From NCBI GenBank assembly GCA_039707465.1, contig CM077643.1, positions 239,790,230-239,854,229 on the forward strand: 64,000 nucleotides of DNA. The letters are read 5' to 3'. Below are positions 33,501 through 39,147 of the stretch, piece after piece (within the stretch, counting starts at the first letter, position 1; each line of letters begins with the position of its first letter). The position numbers were made by a program, and so were the translations under genes. This DNA is from Rhabdophis nuchalis. Its lineage: Eukaryota; Chordata; Lepidosauria; Squamata; Natricidae. The notes under the pieces are model-generated. The model saw only the letters and a program-made list of their open reading frames with translations. It was not told the DNA's origin and did not search any database.

Positions 33501-35029
33501 AGCACTTTAAGCAAGATATCAGATTCAATAGTATGAATAGGACTGGGGGGAAAAGAATTGGATATGAATGGCTTTTTCTAGTTGGAGGCTCTCAATAATT
33601 AGATATTTTATAAAATGTCTCTTCACTGTTAAAGAATATAAAGAAAGAGTTCTTTCACATACCCGTCCTTCATAAATAATGTAGTAAAAAGATCATTTTT
33701 GTTGGTAACCTTGTTATATTGCCTTGCTAGAAATTACTGGAAGCTCATGAAGAACAAAATTGTGATGCATACACTGAAGCAGTAAGTACATCTATTATTT
33801 TAATTAAACATTTTAACTGTTTTAGTTGTTAACTTTTTGTCTCGTGTGCATTTTTGAACCACAACCAGGCAACAGGTGCAATCAAGTAACAGAGGCATCA
33901 GATTACAGTCCAACCTGATGCACATCTAGATGGAATTAAGTAGGTCCTAGTTAAATGGGTATCAGATGTACCCTCAGTAAAATTTAGTTTCCACTGAAAG
34001 CGTTATTGGTTTTGAAATTATATCTAACTTGTTTTACTGATTTCAAGGGAACTAATTTGATTTGAATCTAATTCATTTGACTTGTAGAACTTGAGTGAGA
34101 GAATTATGTACAATATTTTGATGATGATATAATCATACTTTGCCTTGGTATATAAATGTCCAGAATAAAGTATATTTAAATTAAATTAAATAAATGGTAT
34201 CTGTGCTAAAACAGGACCGGACATGTTGGGAGATCCATTTCCAATTGCTGCCTTATTTCATGGAAAATTCATTGTGTCAGAAGACTCCGCTGTCTTTTCT
34301 CAGTGGAACATGTATACTCTCTGATTATTAAGGGTTATCTGATTAATTTCTGAGCTCTTTAGGGTTGCATGGGGAGAAGAACTTGGGATTGTGTGTGAAT
34401 GATTGCCAGGAATCAAGCATCATTCATTTACAGCCTCAGAGGGAATCAGCCTTGTAAGGAGGCGTGCAGTTAGTCTGCAGTGGTATTTGTCAGCCTGCTG
34501 GTGGCTGAGAGGAGAAAGCTGGAAAACTAACTCTGTTCTTCCTCAAATAGCCCATTATCCTTCTTGGGTGCTTTGTATTCTAGGTGGTCATAAGAACAGA
34601 TGTAACACAGTCTCACTCCTCCTCCAGTAGGAAATTATTCTTCCATGGGGGAGGCAAAAAGGAAGCTGAAAAACTTGACTCACTTGCAGTTTTTTTCACA
34701 CCAGATTCTTACAGCTGCTCAAATGAGTGGGTTGGTGGTGTTGAAAATGGTTTTGCAATATGCACAGTTATTCTTTTCCACTTCCTTCTAATTTTGGGTA
34801 ACTGAATAATGGTCATATATTTATAGTTTTCCTCTTGGGCCAAGTTCTTAAAAAAAAGAAAGAAAAGGAAATGTGAATTTTGTGCTGAATTTGGTGACTC
34901 ACCTGATCGTTTACCTCTAACTAGGTTAAAGAATTTGATTCAATATCCCGCTTGGATCAATGGCTTACAACCATGTTACTCCGCATTAAAAAGTCAATTC
35001 AAGGAGAAACCGATGGGGATCTAAAGTGA
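1..35029 (+). CDS. NAPB: beta-SNAP (NSF attachment protein beta), 5' partial, 11 exons
   Basis: Coding exons: 1-19, 16038-16117, 20027-20143, 25182-25228, 25367-25444, 26286-26341, 26730-26814, 29515-29619, 31587-31655, 33731-33781 and 34925-35029 (stop TGA). All joins keep frame. Beta-SNAP is a cytosolic helical-repeat (TPR-like) adaptor that binds assembled SNARE bundles and recruits and stimulates the ATPase NSF to disassemble them after membrane fusion; the beta form is neuron-enriched (family knowledge). The visible protein carries the conserved SNAP blocks [66 protein letters not shown] and [20 protein letters not shown]. The C-terminal helix with the NSF-activating leucine region is intact. 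Choices typical of beta rather than alpha ([22 protein letters not shown]) and the GZF1 neighbour decide the paralog. About 27-28 N-terminal residues lie left of the window. One intron uses a GC donor. Confidence 0.96.
20..540. other. CpG-rich 5' flank of NAPB intron 1 with (CA)n
   Basis: GC-rich sequence continuing from exon 1, probably the 3' half of the NAPB promoter CpG island. A (CA)n microsatellite occupies about 179-217. No gene. Confidence 0.55.
652..1040. mobile_element. TA-flanked mariner-like MITE, full length
   Basis: Starts CAGGTAGTCCTCGGCTTACA after TA and ends with the inverted counterpart before TA at 1041. About 389 bp with no coding capacity. Related copies occur near 3100, 13760, 50718, 54033 and 57051. 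Family placement is inferred from the termini and the TA target site. Confidence 0.7.
1440..2418 (-). mobile_element. CR1/L2-group LINE, 5'-truncated copy
   Basis: The minus-strand ORF 2336-1668 encodes the C-terminal third of a LINE polymerase ([46 protein letters not shown]). The 3' UTR and AT-rich tail point left. It sits inside an older repeat: TTTGCCATTGCCTT to its left and CTGGCCCAAGGTCACCCAGC to its right. Confidence 0.85.
2493..2569. repeat. short palindromic repeat
   Basis: Imperfect inverted repeat: TTTCTTTGAAGACGTTTTGC pairs with the stretch ending AAATGTCTTCAAAGAAA about 45 bases on. Probably a fragment of a foldback element. Confidence 0.55.
2590..4331. other. NAPB intron 1, mostly single-copy
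   Basis: AT-rich with no supported ORF. The only repeat seen is a partial mariner-like MITE (about 3090-3234, ending GAAGATTACATGTA). Confidence 0.5.
4332..4700 (+). mobile_element. CR1 LINE 3' end
   Basis: Carries the conserved CR1 3' block (AGAAATTTCCTGACAGTGAG, GACCTCCAAGGTCCCTTCC) and ends in tandem TATTG units, the usual CR1-type short 3' repeat. 5'-truncated. Confidence 0.82.
4780..4915 (-). mobile_element. CR1-like LINE 3' fragment
   Basis: AGAGTTGGAAGGGACCTTGC and TCTAGTCCAACCCCCTGCC are the reverse complement of the CR1 3' end, facing the copy to its left. Confidence 0.7.
5056..5147. repeat. (TAA)n microsatellite, about 30 units
   Basis: Uninterrupted TAA repeats that abut the 3' end of the minus-strand LINE at 5148, so they probably grew from its tail. 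Confidence 0.97.
5148..8560 (-). mobile_element. CR1/L2-group LINE, near full length with intact ORF
   Basis: Contains the 989-codon ORF 8296-5327 flanked by a 3' UTR (to 5148) and a C-rich 5' leader whose upper limit (about 8560) is uncertain. It lies antisense in NAPB intron 1. Sequence closely resembles the copy at 21842-24840, indicating recent activity. Confidence 0.88.
5327..8296 (-). CDS. LINE endonuclease-reverse transcriptase ORF, uninterrupted
   Basis: 989 residues without stop or frameshift. An APE-type endonuclease spans about residues 55-270: N59 in FCNARSV, AETWL at 85-89, GDFNLP at 191-196 and SDH at 258-260 are the expected catalytic positions. A reverse transcriptase spans about 535-770, with [48 protein letters not shown] and the active-site YADD at 708-711. 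The C-terminal region has [20 protein letters not shown] and [15 protein letters not shown], typical of L2/CR1 proteins. The enzyme nicks target DNA and primes reverse transcription of its own RNA (family knowledge). An ORF1 was not found. The true start may lie downstream of the first ATG. Confidence 0.9.
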   Translation of the reverse strand: MEGISIQKVVGRGRSEGRQVLPSRLRAQNRWLQTVKCHNPRRLGGQGVQSQGLRLMFCNARSVVNKAPLVHDLVSEGEPDLVGIAETWLGHEGGLPLVEMCPPGYGAFHQPRALGRGGGVAVIVREGLEPRETIVPQTTGCESLCVKWGLGRQLGLLVVYLAPRYVAATLPELLEMIATVAVETPRLVVMGDFNLPSVGESSVVAREFMASMTAMDLTQLIQGPTHEGGHTPDLIFVSGQWKSDLGIGYIVITPLSWSDHSLLRLDFPTAAPLRGEAEPELPIWFRPRRLMDPDGFQAALGPFPVPLTRAPMEDLVAAWNTATTGALDRVAPLRPLLRRRNTLAPWFTKELRVMKRRKRCLERRWRSTRFESDRTQVRAHLRTYIVALRVAKRHHCATLIASADNRPAALFRVTRSLLQQRVREAPLQGRAEEFVIFLQEKTAQIQNELAPIDGLVGCHETDLVWEEFDSVTSEDMDRLRGRLRATTCLLDPCPSWLVLASWEVTRGWLQEVVNASLSEGSLPASLKEAMVRPLLKKPSLDPALLNNYRPVSNLPFLAKVVESVVAQQFPRHLEEVDYLDPRQSGFRPGHSTETALVALVDDLWRARDGGCSSILVLLDLSAAFDTIDHGILFHRLGGLGVGGTVLRWFSSYLSGRLQSVLAGEQRSTSRPLTCGVPQGSVLSPLLFNTYMKPLGEIIRGFGVEYHLYADDTQLYISTPNHPNDAVAVMCQCLEAVRIWMGSNGLRLNPTKTEWLWFPAGRFNQLTPSLAIGGEHLAPVDGARNLGVLLDARLSMEDQVTAVARRAFYQVRLVRQLRPLLDRDALCTVTHALVTSRLDYCNSLYMGLPLRCTRRLQLVQNAAARAIMGTARYAHITPLLRELHWLPVVFRVRFKVLVVIFKTLHGSGPSYLRDRILPHTSSRPIRSHREGLLRVPSTRLCQRATPRGRAFSVAGPALWNDLPPDIRTTTDLRSFRRKLKTHFFCLAGLG
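8650..9222 (+). mobile_element. solo-LTR-like element
   Basis: Begins TGTTGTGGCCCAGCC and ends GGACAGAACA, matching the termini of the inverted copy at 16676-17288. Flanks (CTTTAG and CTTTA) suggest a short target duplication, off by one base. A short minus-strand LINE tail (about 8690-8743, TATCCCGCCC) interrupts it. It contains an acidic open stretch ([16 protein letters not shown]). The family is not identified. Confidence 0.5.
9223..9515. other. NAPB intron 1, unassigned AT-rich sequence
   Basis: About 290 bp between the LTR-like element and the hAT element. No ORF or recognised repeat. Confidence 0.4.
9524..10112. mobile_element. non-autonomous hAT element with 8-bp target duplication
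   Basis: Left end CAGTGGTTCTCA, right end TGAGAAACGCTG, flanked by a perfect GTTTAATG at 9516-9523 and 10113-10120. The interior is GC-rich and foldback: CAGTCGAAAGCCGGGAGGGA pairs with its reverse complement about 60 bases on, followed by three tandem copies of a 24-mer containing GGCGCGCTGGGAGCTGCT. No transposase. Confidence 0.88.
10121..10706. other. NAPB intron 1, single-copy
   Basis: Nothing recognisable between the hAT and L1 elements. Confidence 0.4.
10722..12729 (+). mobile_element. HAL1-like LINE-1 (5' leader, ORF1, poly(A); no ORF2)
   Basis: Flanked by a perfect 15-bp duplication GAAATGTTTACTTTT (10707-10721 and 12730-12744). Has a GC-rich leader of about 880 bp, one L1 ORF1 (11602-12630), an AATAAAA signal and a poly(A) tail ending at 12729. 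No endonuclease or reverse transcriptase is present, so it was mobilised in trans. Confidence 0.87.
11602..12630 (+). CDS. L1 ORF1-like RNA-binding protein
   Basis: 342 residues, uninterrupted. About residues 10-85 are a heptad-rich coiled coil ([20 protein letters not shown]). An L1 ORF1 RRM follows at about 88-165 ([36 protein letters not shown]), then the C-terminal domain at about 165-255 ([38 protein letters not shown]). In L1 this protein trimerises and coats the RNA (family knowledge). After RLRSKK at about 285 the last 55 or so residues look like translated 3' UTR, so the original stop may have been lost at the junction where ORF2 is missing. Confidence 0.82.
   Translation: MASKKQPENSGLEQRLTAMEEVLNSLVLEIKAMRRDQCSSKLELLETQKKLMENTQKTEELEVGLAGAKGELKNVNTEIADLSGHMSRMDFERMSYFLRFQNILEETGECLPDLMSTILADYLHKPKEEIRGDIDLVYRINSTYARLNEVPREIHIKFVRRSTREGILKAQRDRPLIYQQKEVAILKQIPKKIREVRRKYSFLSKKLFNHRIWFKWAMPEGMLVFWDEGRVRIKTVVEAEAFLKKHSSILGEDPGGTEGATAPPAGGQEGEQEDTIAKRLRSKKLLCFLLIQYNFLSGCLYTIASIEFRIYDVCTCFHLAVLLENVLSMSYYEAPEGPTTST
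12745..13755. other. NAPB intron 1, AT-rich with a small hAT remnant
   Basis: No gene. 13080-13195 is CpG-rich with hAT-like terminal sequence (ATACCACCCCTG) and may be a decayed element. The rest is unassigned. Confidence 0.4.
13757..14140. mobile_element. mariner-like MITE, full length
   Basis: TAGCCCTTGACTTAACC on the left and TTGAGGACTACCTGCATA on the right match the termini of the 652-1040 element. Interior shares CAGATGCTTGGCAA and GTCATGTGATC-like blocks with it. Confidence 0.65.
14153..14538. mobile_element. outer hAT element (CAGGGGTGTC family), split by another hAT
   Basis: Left end CAGGGGTGTC, right end GTTTGACACCCCTG; flanks CAATAGAA and CAATAGAT (7 of 8). Its body is interrupted at 14218-14466. 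Confidence 0.82.
14218..14466. mobile_element. inner foldback hAT element with internal triplication
   Basis: CAGGGGTCTCCAACC to GGTTGGAGACCCCTG, flanked by a perfect GTTTAGAG at 14210-14217 and 14467-14474. The interior is one inverted plus three direct copies of a unit of about 60 bp containing GCTGAAGTCCTTCAGACTTA. Confidence 0.9.
14547..15068. other. NAPB intron 1, unassigned
   Basis: AT-rich sequence with no supported gene or repeat. Confidence 0.4.
15077..15209. mobile_element. short hAT element (CAGGGGTGTC family)
   Basis: CAGGGGTGTCAAACT to GTTTGACACCCGTG; flanks TCTTAGGC and TCTTAGAC (7 of 8). 133 bp, non-coding. Confidence 0.83.
15361..15732. mobile_element. hAT element (CAGTGATGGC family), copy 1
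   Basis: CAGTGATGGCTAACCT to AGGTTCGCCATCACTG, flanked by a perfect GTATATAA at 15353-15360 and 15733-15740. No coding capacity. Confidence 0.9.
16038..16117 (+). CDS. NAPB: NAPB exon 2
   Basis: 80 bp between a CTCCTAG acceptor and a GTATAT donor. Encodes [20 protein letters not shown] and then IAKNWS, the first helical repeat of SNAP proteins. Starts in phase with exon 1 and ends with the first base of an alanine codon. Confidence 0.95.
16676..17288 (-). mobile_element. solo-LTR-like element, opposite orientation
   Basis: On the minus strand runs TGTTGTGGCCCGCC to GTCAGAACA, the same termini as 8650-9222. Contains an acidic open stretch ([20 protein letters not shown]), a CATAAAGAGG TATA-like site and CTTAATAAAAAG. 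Flanks AACTG and AACTT match 4 of 5. No internal retroviral genes alongside. Confidence 0.55.
17585..19822 (+). mobile_element. CR1/L2-group LINE, 5'-truncated
   Basis: Starts within the linker after the endonuclease and ends with GGGCGGGGTATAAATTC plus an AATAAAATC tail. ORF 17893-19638 keeps 581 residues of reverse transcriptase and C-terminus, including YADDTQLY. A one-base loss near 17887 breaks the frame from the upstream part. Confidence 0.9.
20027..20143 (+). CDS. NAPB: NAPB exon 3
   Basis: 117 bp between TTTCAG and GTAAGG. Encodes [19 protein letters not shown] and then [20 protein letters not shown], the second SNAP helical pair. Ends with the first base of a glutamate codon. Confidence 0.96.
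20144..20660. other. NAPB intron 3, single-copy
   Basis: Nothing recognisable before the TG repeat. Confidence 0.4.
20661..20702. repeat. (TA)(TG)n microsatellite
   Basis: Alternating ATATAT then GTGTGT run in intron 3. Confidence 0.9.
20842..20914. repeat. perfect 33-bp inverted repeat with 7-nt loop
   Basis: Arm 20842-20874 and its exact reverse complement 20882-20914 (core TGAGCTGATCAATAAATAAA) around TGATCTG. It lies between two diverged direct copies of an ATTAAGGGAGGA-containing segment (about 20704-20757 and 20937-20985). Confidence 0.93.
21300..21778 (+). mobile_element. CR1/L2-group LINE, 3' end
   Basis: Decayed C-terminal coding sequence and a 3' UTR ending CCGCCCTGAGTCC and AGGGCGGTATAAAAAACT. 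About 480 bp remain. Confidence 0.8.
21842..24841 (-). mobile_element. CR1/L2-group LINE, 5'-truncated, one frameshift
   Basis: ORF parts 24827-22959 (endonuclease from [15 protein letters not shown] through most of the reverse transcriptase) and 23161-22076 (rest of reverse transcriptase and C-terminus) overlap. One extra base in the C-run near 23135 separates them. Otherwise nearly collinear and very similar to the intact copy at 5327-8296. Confidence 0.9.
24842..25181. other. NAPB intron 3, end
   Basis: Unassigned except for short AATG/ATGC repeats at about 24955-25003. Confidence 0.45.
25182..25228 (+). CDS. NAPB: NAPB exon 4
   Basis: 47 bp between ATGCAG and GTAAGA. Encodes (E)[15 protein letters not shown]. 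Ends on a codon boundary. Human SNAPs have EAINCL here, so M for I is a mild substitution. Confidence 0.93.
25367..25444 (+). CDS. NAPB: NAPB exon 5
   Basis: 78 bp (26 codons) between TCTCAG and GTAAGC. Encodes [20 protein letters not shown] and then LVDIEK. Only 138 bp of intron separate it from exon 4. Confidence 0.96.
25715..26030. mobile_element. TA-flanked MITE (CATAAGACGCACC family)
   Basis: Left CAGTATTTGTCACTCCATAA and right GGTGCGTCTTATGGAGCG are inverted partners, with TA on both sides. Lies in NAPB intron 5. Same family as 59668-60484. Confidence 0.72.
26286..26341 (+). CDS. NAPB: NAPB exon 6, followed by a GC donor
   Basis: 56 bp after TTTTTAG. Encodes [18 protein letters not shown] and ends with AG of a serine codon completed by the C opening exon 7. 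The only splice that restores the frame uses GCAAGT at 26342 as donor, a non-canonical GC-AG intron. Confidence 0.93.
26730..26814 (+). CDS. NAPB: NAPB exon 7
   Basis: 85 bp between CTTCTAG and GTAGGT. Encodes [20 protein letters not shown] and then KAIEIFEQ, a central helical repeat. Confidence 0.96.
27241..27681. mobile_element. hAT element (CAGGGGTGGG family) with internal (TTTC)n
   Basis: CAGGGGTGGGTTTC to GAAACCCACCCCTG-like ends, flanked by a perfect ACGGACAC at 27233-27240 and 27682-27689. Internal to it are a mariner-MITE-like fragment (about 27345-27412) and a TTTC run. Confidence 0.88.
27415..27510. repeat. (TTTC)n microsatellite
   Basis: About 23 TTTC units, degenerate at the 3' side. 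Confidence 0.97.
28808..29514. other. NAPB intron 7, single-copy end
   Basis: AT-rich, with no supported feature before exon 8. Confidence 0.4.
29515..29619 (+). CDS. NAPB: NAPB exon 8
   Basis: 105 bp (35 codons) between CCCTAG and GTTAGT. Encodes [20 protein letters not shown] and then [24 protein letters not shown] is the beta-type version; alpha-SNAP differs here. Confidence 0.96.
29620..30365. other. NAPB intron 8, single-copy
   Basis: No gene or repeat recognised. Confidence 0.4.
30366..30590 (-). mobile_element. CR1/L2-group LINE 3' end
   Basis: TTTA tail, then ATACCCCGCCCTTC and ACCCAGGGCGGCGCACAGG. Only the last 225 bp remain. Confidence 0.85.
31083..31532. mobile_element. hAT element (CAGTGATGGC family), copy 2
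   Basis: CAGTGATGGTGAACCT to AGGTTCACCATCGCTG; flanks TACTATGA and TACTAGGA (7 of 8). Interior has long inverted repeats (CCCTCCCCAGGCT). Confidence 0.87.
31587..31655 (+). CDS. NAPB: NAPB exon 9
   Basis: 69 bp (23 codons) between TTTCAG and GTAAGT. Encodes [20 protein letters not shown] and then LLK. Confidence 0.96.
31800..31950 (+). mobile_element. CR1/L2-group LINE tail and AAT/AAC repeats
   Basis: CACCGCCCCGAGTCC followed by an AATAAT run and then AACAAC units. LINE 3' end with a seeded microsatellite. Confidence 0.75.
32510..32829. mobile_element. hAT element (CAGTGATGGC family), copy 3
   Basis: CAGTGATGGCTAATCT to AGGTTCGCCATCATAG, flanked by a perfect GTATAATC at 32502-32509 and 32830-32837. 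Confidence 0.9.
33255..33484 (-). mobile_element. tRNA-derived SINE, copy 1
   Basis: On the minus strand begins GCACAGTGGCACAGTGGTTA (A box) with a B-box-like GGGAGTTCAAATC, and ends in CTAAGTGCTATTGC. Shares body and tail with 46964-47212 and 63660-63890. Confidence 0.83.
33731..33781 (+). CDS. NAPB: NAPB exon 10
   Basis: 51 bp (17 codons) between TTGCTAG and GTAAGT. Encodes [17 protein letters not shown]. Confidence 0.95.
33782..34924. other. NAPB intron 10, single-copy
   Basis: No repeat or additional gene recognised; ORFs here are short and unsupported. Confidence 0.4.
34925..35029 (+). CDS. NAPB: NAPB exon 11, last coding exon and stop
   Basis: 105 bp after AACTAG. Encodes [20 protein letters not shown] and then [14 protein letters not shown] before TGA. 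The acidic tail is a few residues shorter than in the human protein as I remember it. Confidence 0.96.
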   Translation, partial: VKEFDSISRLDQWLTTMLLRIKKSIQGETDGDLK

Positions 35030-37700
35030 ACTCTCTGTGCAGCGTGTGGCATTGTGACTTGTCTGTTGAAATACCCTGTGTCATGGCCAAGGATCATTAT
35101 GGAATATATGATCAATGCTTTCTGCTTAATTGACTGGTGTCTTGTTTAATATCCTGTTGTGGCTCATTCATTGTAACTGTGAACATGAATTTATATTGTT
35201 TTTCATTTCTGAAGGGAGAGCTTATGGATTGATCCTATGCATGTTTACTCAGAAAGGCAAGTCCCACTAAATTCATGGATCTTCCTCATAAATGAGCATA
35301 GGATTGTGTAAGTTAACTCTGATGTAAGTTCTCATGAAGCCATATTCAAACCAGTCAGTCTGCTGATACTAAATTACTATATTCTCATGCTATGGGACTC
35401 CATACCTCTTGACCTCCTAGAAATAGTGTTTTTCAACATTATTTATTACAGGATCATCACAAAAGGACACCGCTTATTGTATATTTTAAAATATGAACCA
35501 ATATTATATTGTTCACATGTGATTTGCACTACCACAGGTATAACACAATGAGTCACAACACTGAATAGCACTGAGATGGTAACCAAAATACAAGTCATCC
35601 TTGCAGTGCAATCCCAAGCATGATTCAGTGGAACAAGATTGTGTGAAGCTTCAGTGATGTTTCATAATTAAGAATAAGACTCAAAGGGTGACCTCAAGAG
35701 ATCCATTTCTAGACCCTTTCTCCCACTTCAGCAGATACCTTCACTGGTAGTCACCTAGCTCCTGCCCCCCTGGACATTTCCTGGCCATCAGGAGTATGTA
35801 ACAGAATATGTCATTGATGAAATCCTCAGAATGATATATTATAGTGTGGCTATGTCATCTGTCCACAGCAGCAGTGATTTTAGCCCACTCAGTGCCCTGA
35901 TTTGGAGGATGTTTCAGAGGCAATAATTGAACAGTGATCAACTGGAGCAGAAGACCTCTGTATTTTGAGTGTGGTGAGGTGACTGCACCAACAGGGACTC
36001 ACAAAGTGACTGGGCTCCAACTTGCTGCCCAATTCGTTACACTGTCTGAAGTAGACTTGCACAATGGGATTGGTGTTAGCCCTGTAAGTCCCATTTTGAG
36101 CCAAGATGCTTTGGATTGCACTATAAAGACCAATTTGATTTCTAGAGGGTGTCCTCAAACAACGTTCAAATTATAACCTTGTGTTTATTTGATGACAAGA
36201 ATGTATCAGAAAAGATTATTGCATGTTATAGTTACCATTACATGAGACAAGGGAGGATGGCAGAGTTCTTGAAACCAGACCAGAAGATCTGGGACAATAT
36301 GTCCACCATCTGTAATAAAAAAAAAGAGTAGATTGGAATTTATGTGAATTAATCTTTTGGAGCTGCAGAAAATTTGATCGGGTTGAATGTGAATATATGA
36401 TCTGGAAACTGTAATTATATAAATCCAGTTGAATTGAAAAGAAAAATGAAAAGATTTCCCCCCTCCCCCTCGAAATGCTCACTCCTCTCCCCCCTCTAAG
36501 CTGGGATAAACCTTTAATCTATGAGAGTGTATATTTTATTTGTGATGAATGACACAGGGAATTGTTGGATCAGATACTATTTATACTGTTCATTTTCTGT
36601 CAATATGAATCTATATGTGATTGTTTCAATAGCTGCTGGTAAAAAAAAAACCCCGCCATTTTTATCTACAAAGTGTGCATGGTTAGATATGTATGTATTC
36701 AGTAGGTATGTGAAACAACAGAATAGTCTGGGTCTGAAATAGGAAACAAATAGTTTGTCCAAATTGTTTTTCTCATGTCTGGTCTACACAGACTGAAGTG
36801 ATGGATGCTTGATATGATAACACTGACTACAATAGCAGATGAGAAGACCATACATGTTGACACTCCTTTCCATACAAATTCCCTTAAAGGAGGGAAAACC
36901 AGCACAGCACAACAGTCTAGAGATAATTTTTCTGTCTGCTGGTCTTGGGCTTACTTTCTGCTTCTACAATGGCATCTCACTCTAAAAGTTTGAAAGCATA
37001 CTGGTTATTCTGTCTACCTTCAGCTTTTCTGCTTTATCAGACCTTTGACCTAGCTTGTCGGGTATTTTACAAAGAGTGTGTGTGTGTGTGTGTGTGAGAG
37101 AGAAAGAGAGAGAGAGAGAGAGAGGAAGAGGGAGAGGGAGAAAGAGAGAAAGAGAGAAAAAGAGAAAGAAAGAAAGAAAGTCATTTTCAGCTCTACAGGT
37201 GACAGTCATCTGAAGAAGTCTACACTTCTATAAAGACAGAATAAGCATATCCCTGTTCTTATCATTGGCTTTCTCATGTTGTTGCTGCTCCTCAACATTG
37301 TCAAAAATAGTAACAAGCTGCTTTACCGTCAGCTTTAACAATATTTGTACCCTTAACTTCCATTTGCCTTATACTTTTGGCCAGGAGAGTATTTCACTAG
37401 CATTTCTCAGATGGCATTGGCAGTGAAGCATATATGATAGAAGGAACAGAGGCAGCCAGTGGATAATAGATGTGGAAGATAAGACATATATTTTTGATAT
37501 GAGTGCAATGCAGGTTTATCTTAGAGCTTAGACTTCTGCAACCCACTCAAATGAAGTGAGTCCAGATCTAAAGAGGGTTCCAGTGGAAGATCATTAGACA
37601 GAATGTGCTCCTTAGTATTGTAGTAGAAGGAAGATTGACCTATAGCTATTTTTTTAGTTCTATACTCGACATAACAGCATATGTATTATTTAATTAAGCT
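35030..37700 (+). other. NAPB 3' UTR region, limit uncertain
   Basis: Mostly single-copy, AT-rich sequence after the NAPB stop with no convincing ORF. AATAAA occurs at about 36314; other polyadenylation-like hexamers lie at 39763-39768 (AATAAA) and 40135-40140 (ATTAAA). Which is used cannot be told from sequence. A TG/GA microsatellite sits at 37075-37181. Confidence 0.45.
37075..37181. repeat. compound (TG)n(GA)n microsatellite
   Basis: TG units followed by GAGA/GAAA purine-rich repeats. Confidence 0.95.
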
Positions 37701-37704
37701 ATAC

Positions 37705-38185
37705 GAGAATAATAGAGTTGGAAGGGACTTTGGAGATCTTCTAGTTCAACCCCCTGCTCAAGCATGAGATCCTATACTATTTCAGACAAATGGTTCTCTA
37801 ATCTCTTTTTAGATATCTCCAGTGTTGGAGTATCCATAACTTCTGGAAGCAAATTATTCTACTGATTAATTGTGCTGTCAGGAAATTTCTCCTTAATTTT
37901 AGGTTTGTTCTCTCCTTGATTAGCTTCCATCCATTGCTTCTTGTCCTACCCTTGGGTGCTTTGGCAACCCTTAGATATTAGAACACTATTATTTTCATTA
38001 AACTAGACATATCCAATTCCTGCAACCATTCGTCATATGTTTCAGCCTCCAGTCCCCTAATCGTCTTTATTGCTTTTCTCTCTAATCTTTCTAGATCTCA
38101 ACATCTTTTTTTACAGTATGGTGACCAAAACAGGATGCAATATTCCAAGTGTGAACTTGTCAAGGCATTATAAAGTGGTATTAAC
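37705..38185 (-). mobile_element. CR1 LINE 3' region
   Basis: AATAGAGTTGGAAGGGACTT, TCTAGTTCAACCCCCTGCTC, GGAAATTTCTCCTTAATTTT and CCATCCATTGCTTCTTGTCC are CR1 3'-end blocks on the reverse strand. Older than the CR1 copy at 4332. Confidence 0.85.
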
Positions 38186-38785
38186 ATTTCACATAAACTT
38201 TGTTTCTGTATATCTTTTAATGCAGTTTAGGACTATGTTGGGGTGGTGGTGATAACTGCAGCATAATGGTTTACCTGTAAATAGAAGGTGGCTATGCCCA
38301 GCCAACTTTGCCTTATATGAAAGATCTAAGCAGTTTGAGAGCTGCTTAGTGCTTAGAAGGGAGACCATCGTTATAAACTAGCTTGGGAAGAAACCCAGGA
38401 AAAAGGAATAGGAAACTATTTCCTATTTCTTTCCAAATGAATCATGGAGGTGTTCAGTGGTGATTAAAGAATCAATCTCAACATTATTGGTACCCCTAAA
38501 AATTATTTGTAACGCTTTTTGTTACTACCACTTTACTGCACCATGCGTTCAGTATGTTCAAATTCCTTCACGTGCTTTTGTTAAAATAGTTCATTAGGCA
38601 GTCTTCTCAGGCATGAAGGATCCCAGAGCTATAGAAGAGGCTGAAGTTTGCTTCCCAAGGTCAGAAGAAGAATGTTGGCCTTGGAAAGCAAATGCAGCAT
38701 TAGGCTCTTCCCCCTTCTCTCCTTATCCCTATCACTATGGGTGGTTTCCAATGTTAGAAATCTCTTATGTTGGAAAGATCTAAAA

Positions 38786-39139
38786 TGGGTGTCAAACTCA
38801 AGGCTTGGAAGCCGGATCTGGCCCACAGGGGTCACCCTGGAAACAGCAAAAGACTGGCCCCCGGTGCTTCTGCCAGCGAAAATAGCTTCCCAAGCTCCGT
38901 TTTTGGCTACCCCCATCTCCTGCAACCCTCTGTTAATGAAAATGGAGCTCGGGGCAGCCTGGCAGAGGGTTGCAGGAGGCCAGGGCAGCCAAAAACAGAG
39001 CTCGGGATCCCGTTTTCACTGGCAGAGCACTAGCACCACCACAGGGGCCGACAGGCGGGATGTTGAGCTGGCCACGCCCACCCCGAGGTGAAACACAACC
39101 CTGATGCGGCCCTCAATGAAATCAAGTTTGACACCCCTG
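38786..39139. mobile_element. hAT element (CAGGGGTGTC family)
   Basis: TGGGTGTCAAACTC to GTTTGACACCCCTG, flanked by a perfect ATCTAAAA at 38778-38785 and 39140-39147. The first two bases of the left end seem lost. Confidence 0.88.
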
Positions 39140-39147
39140 ATCTAAAA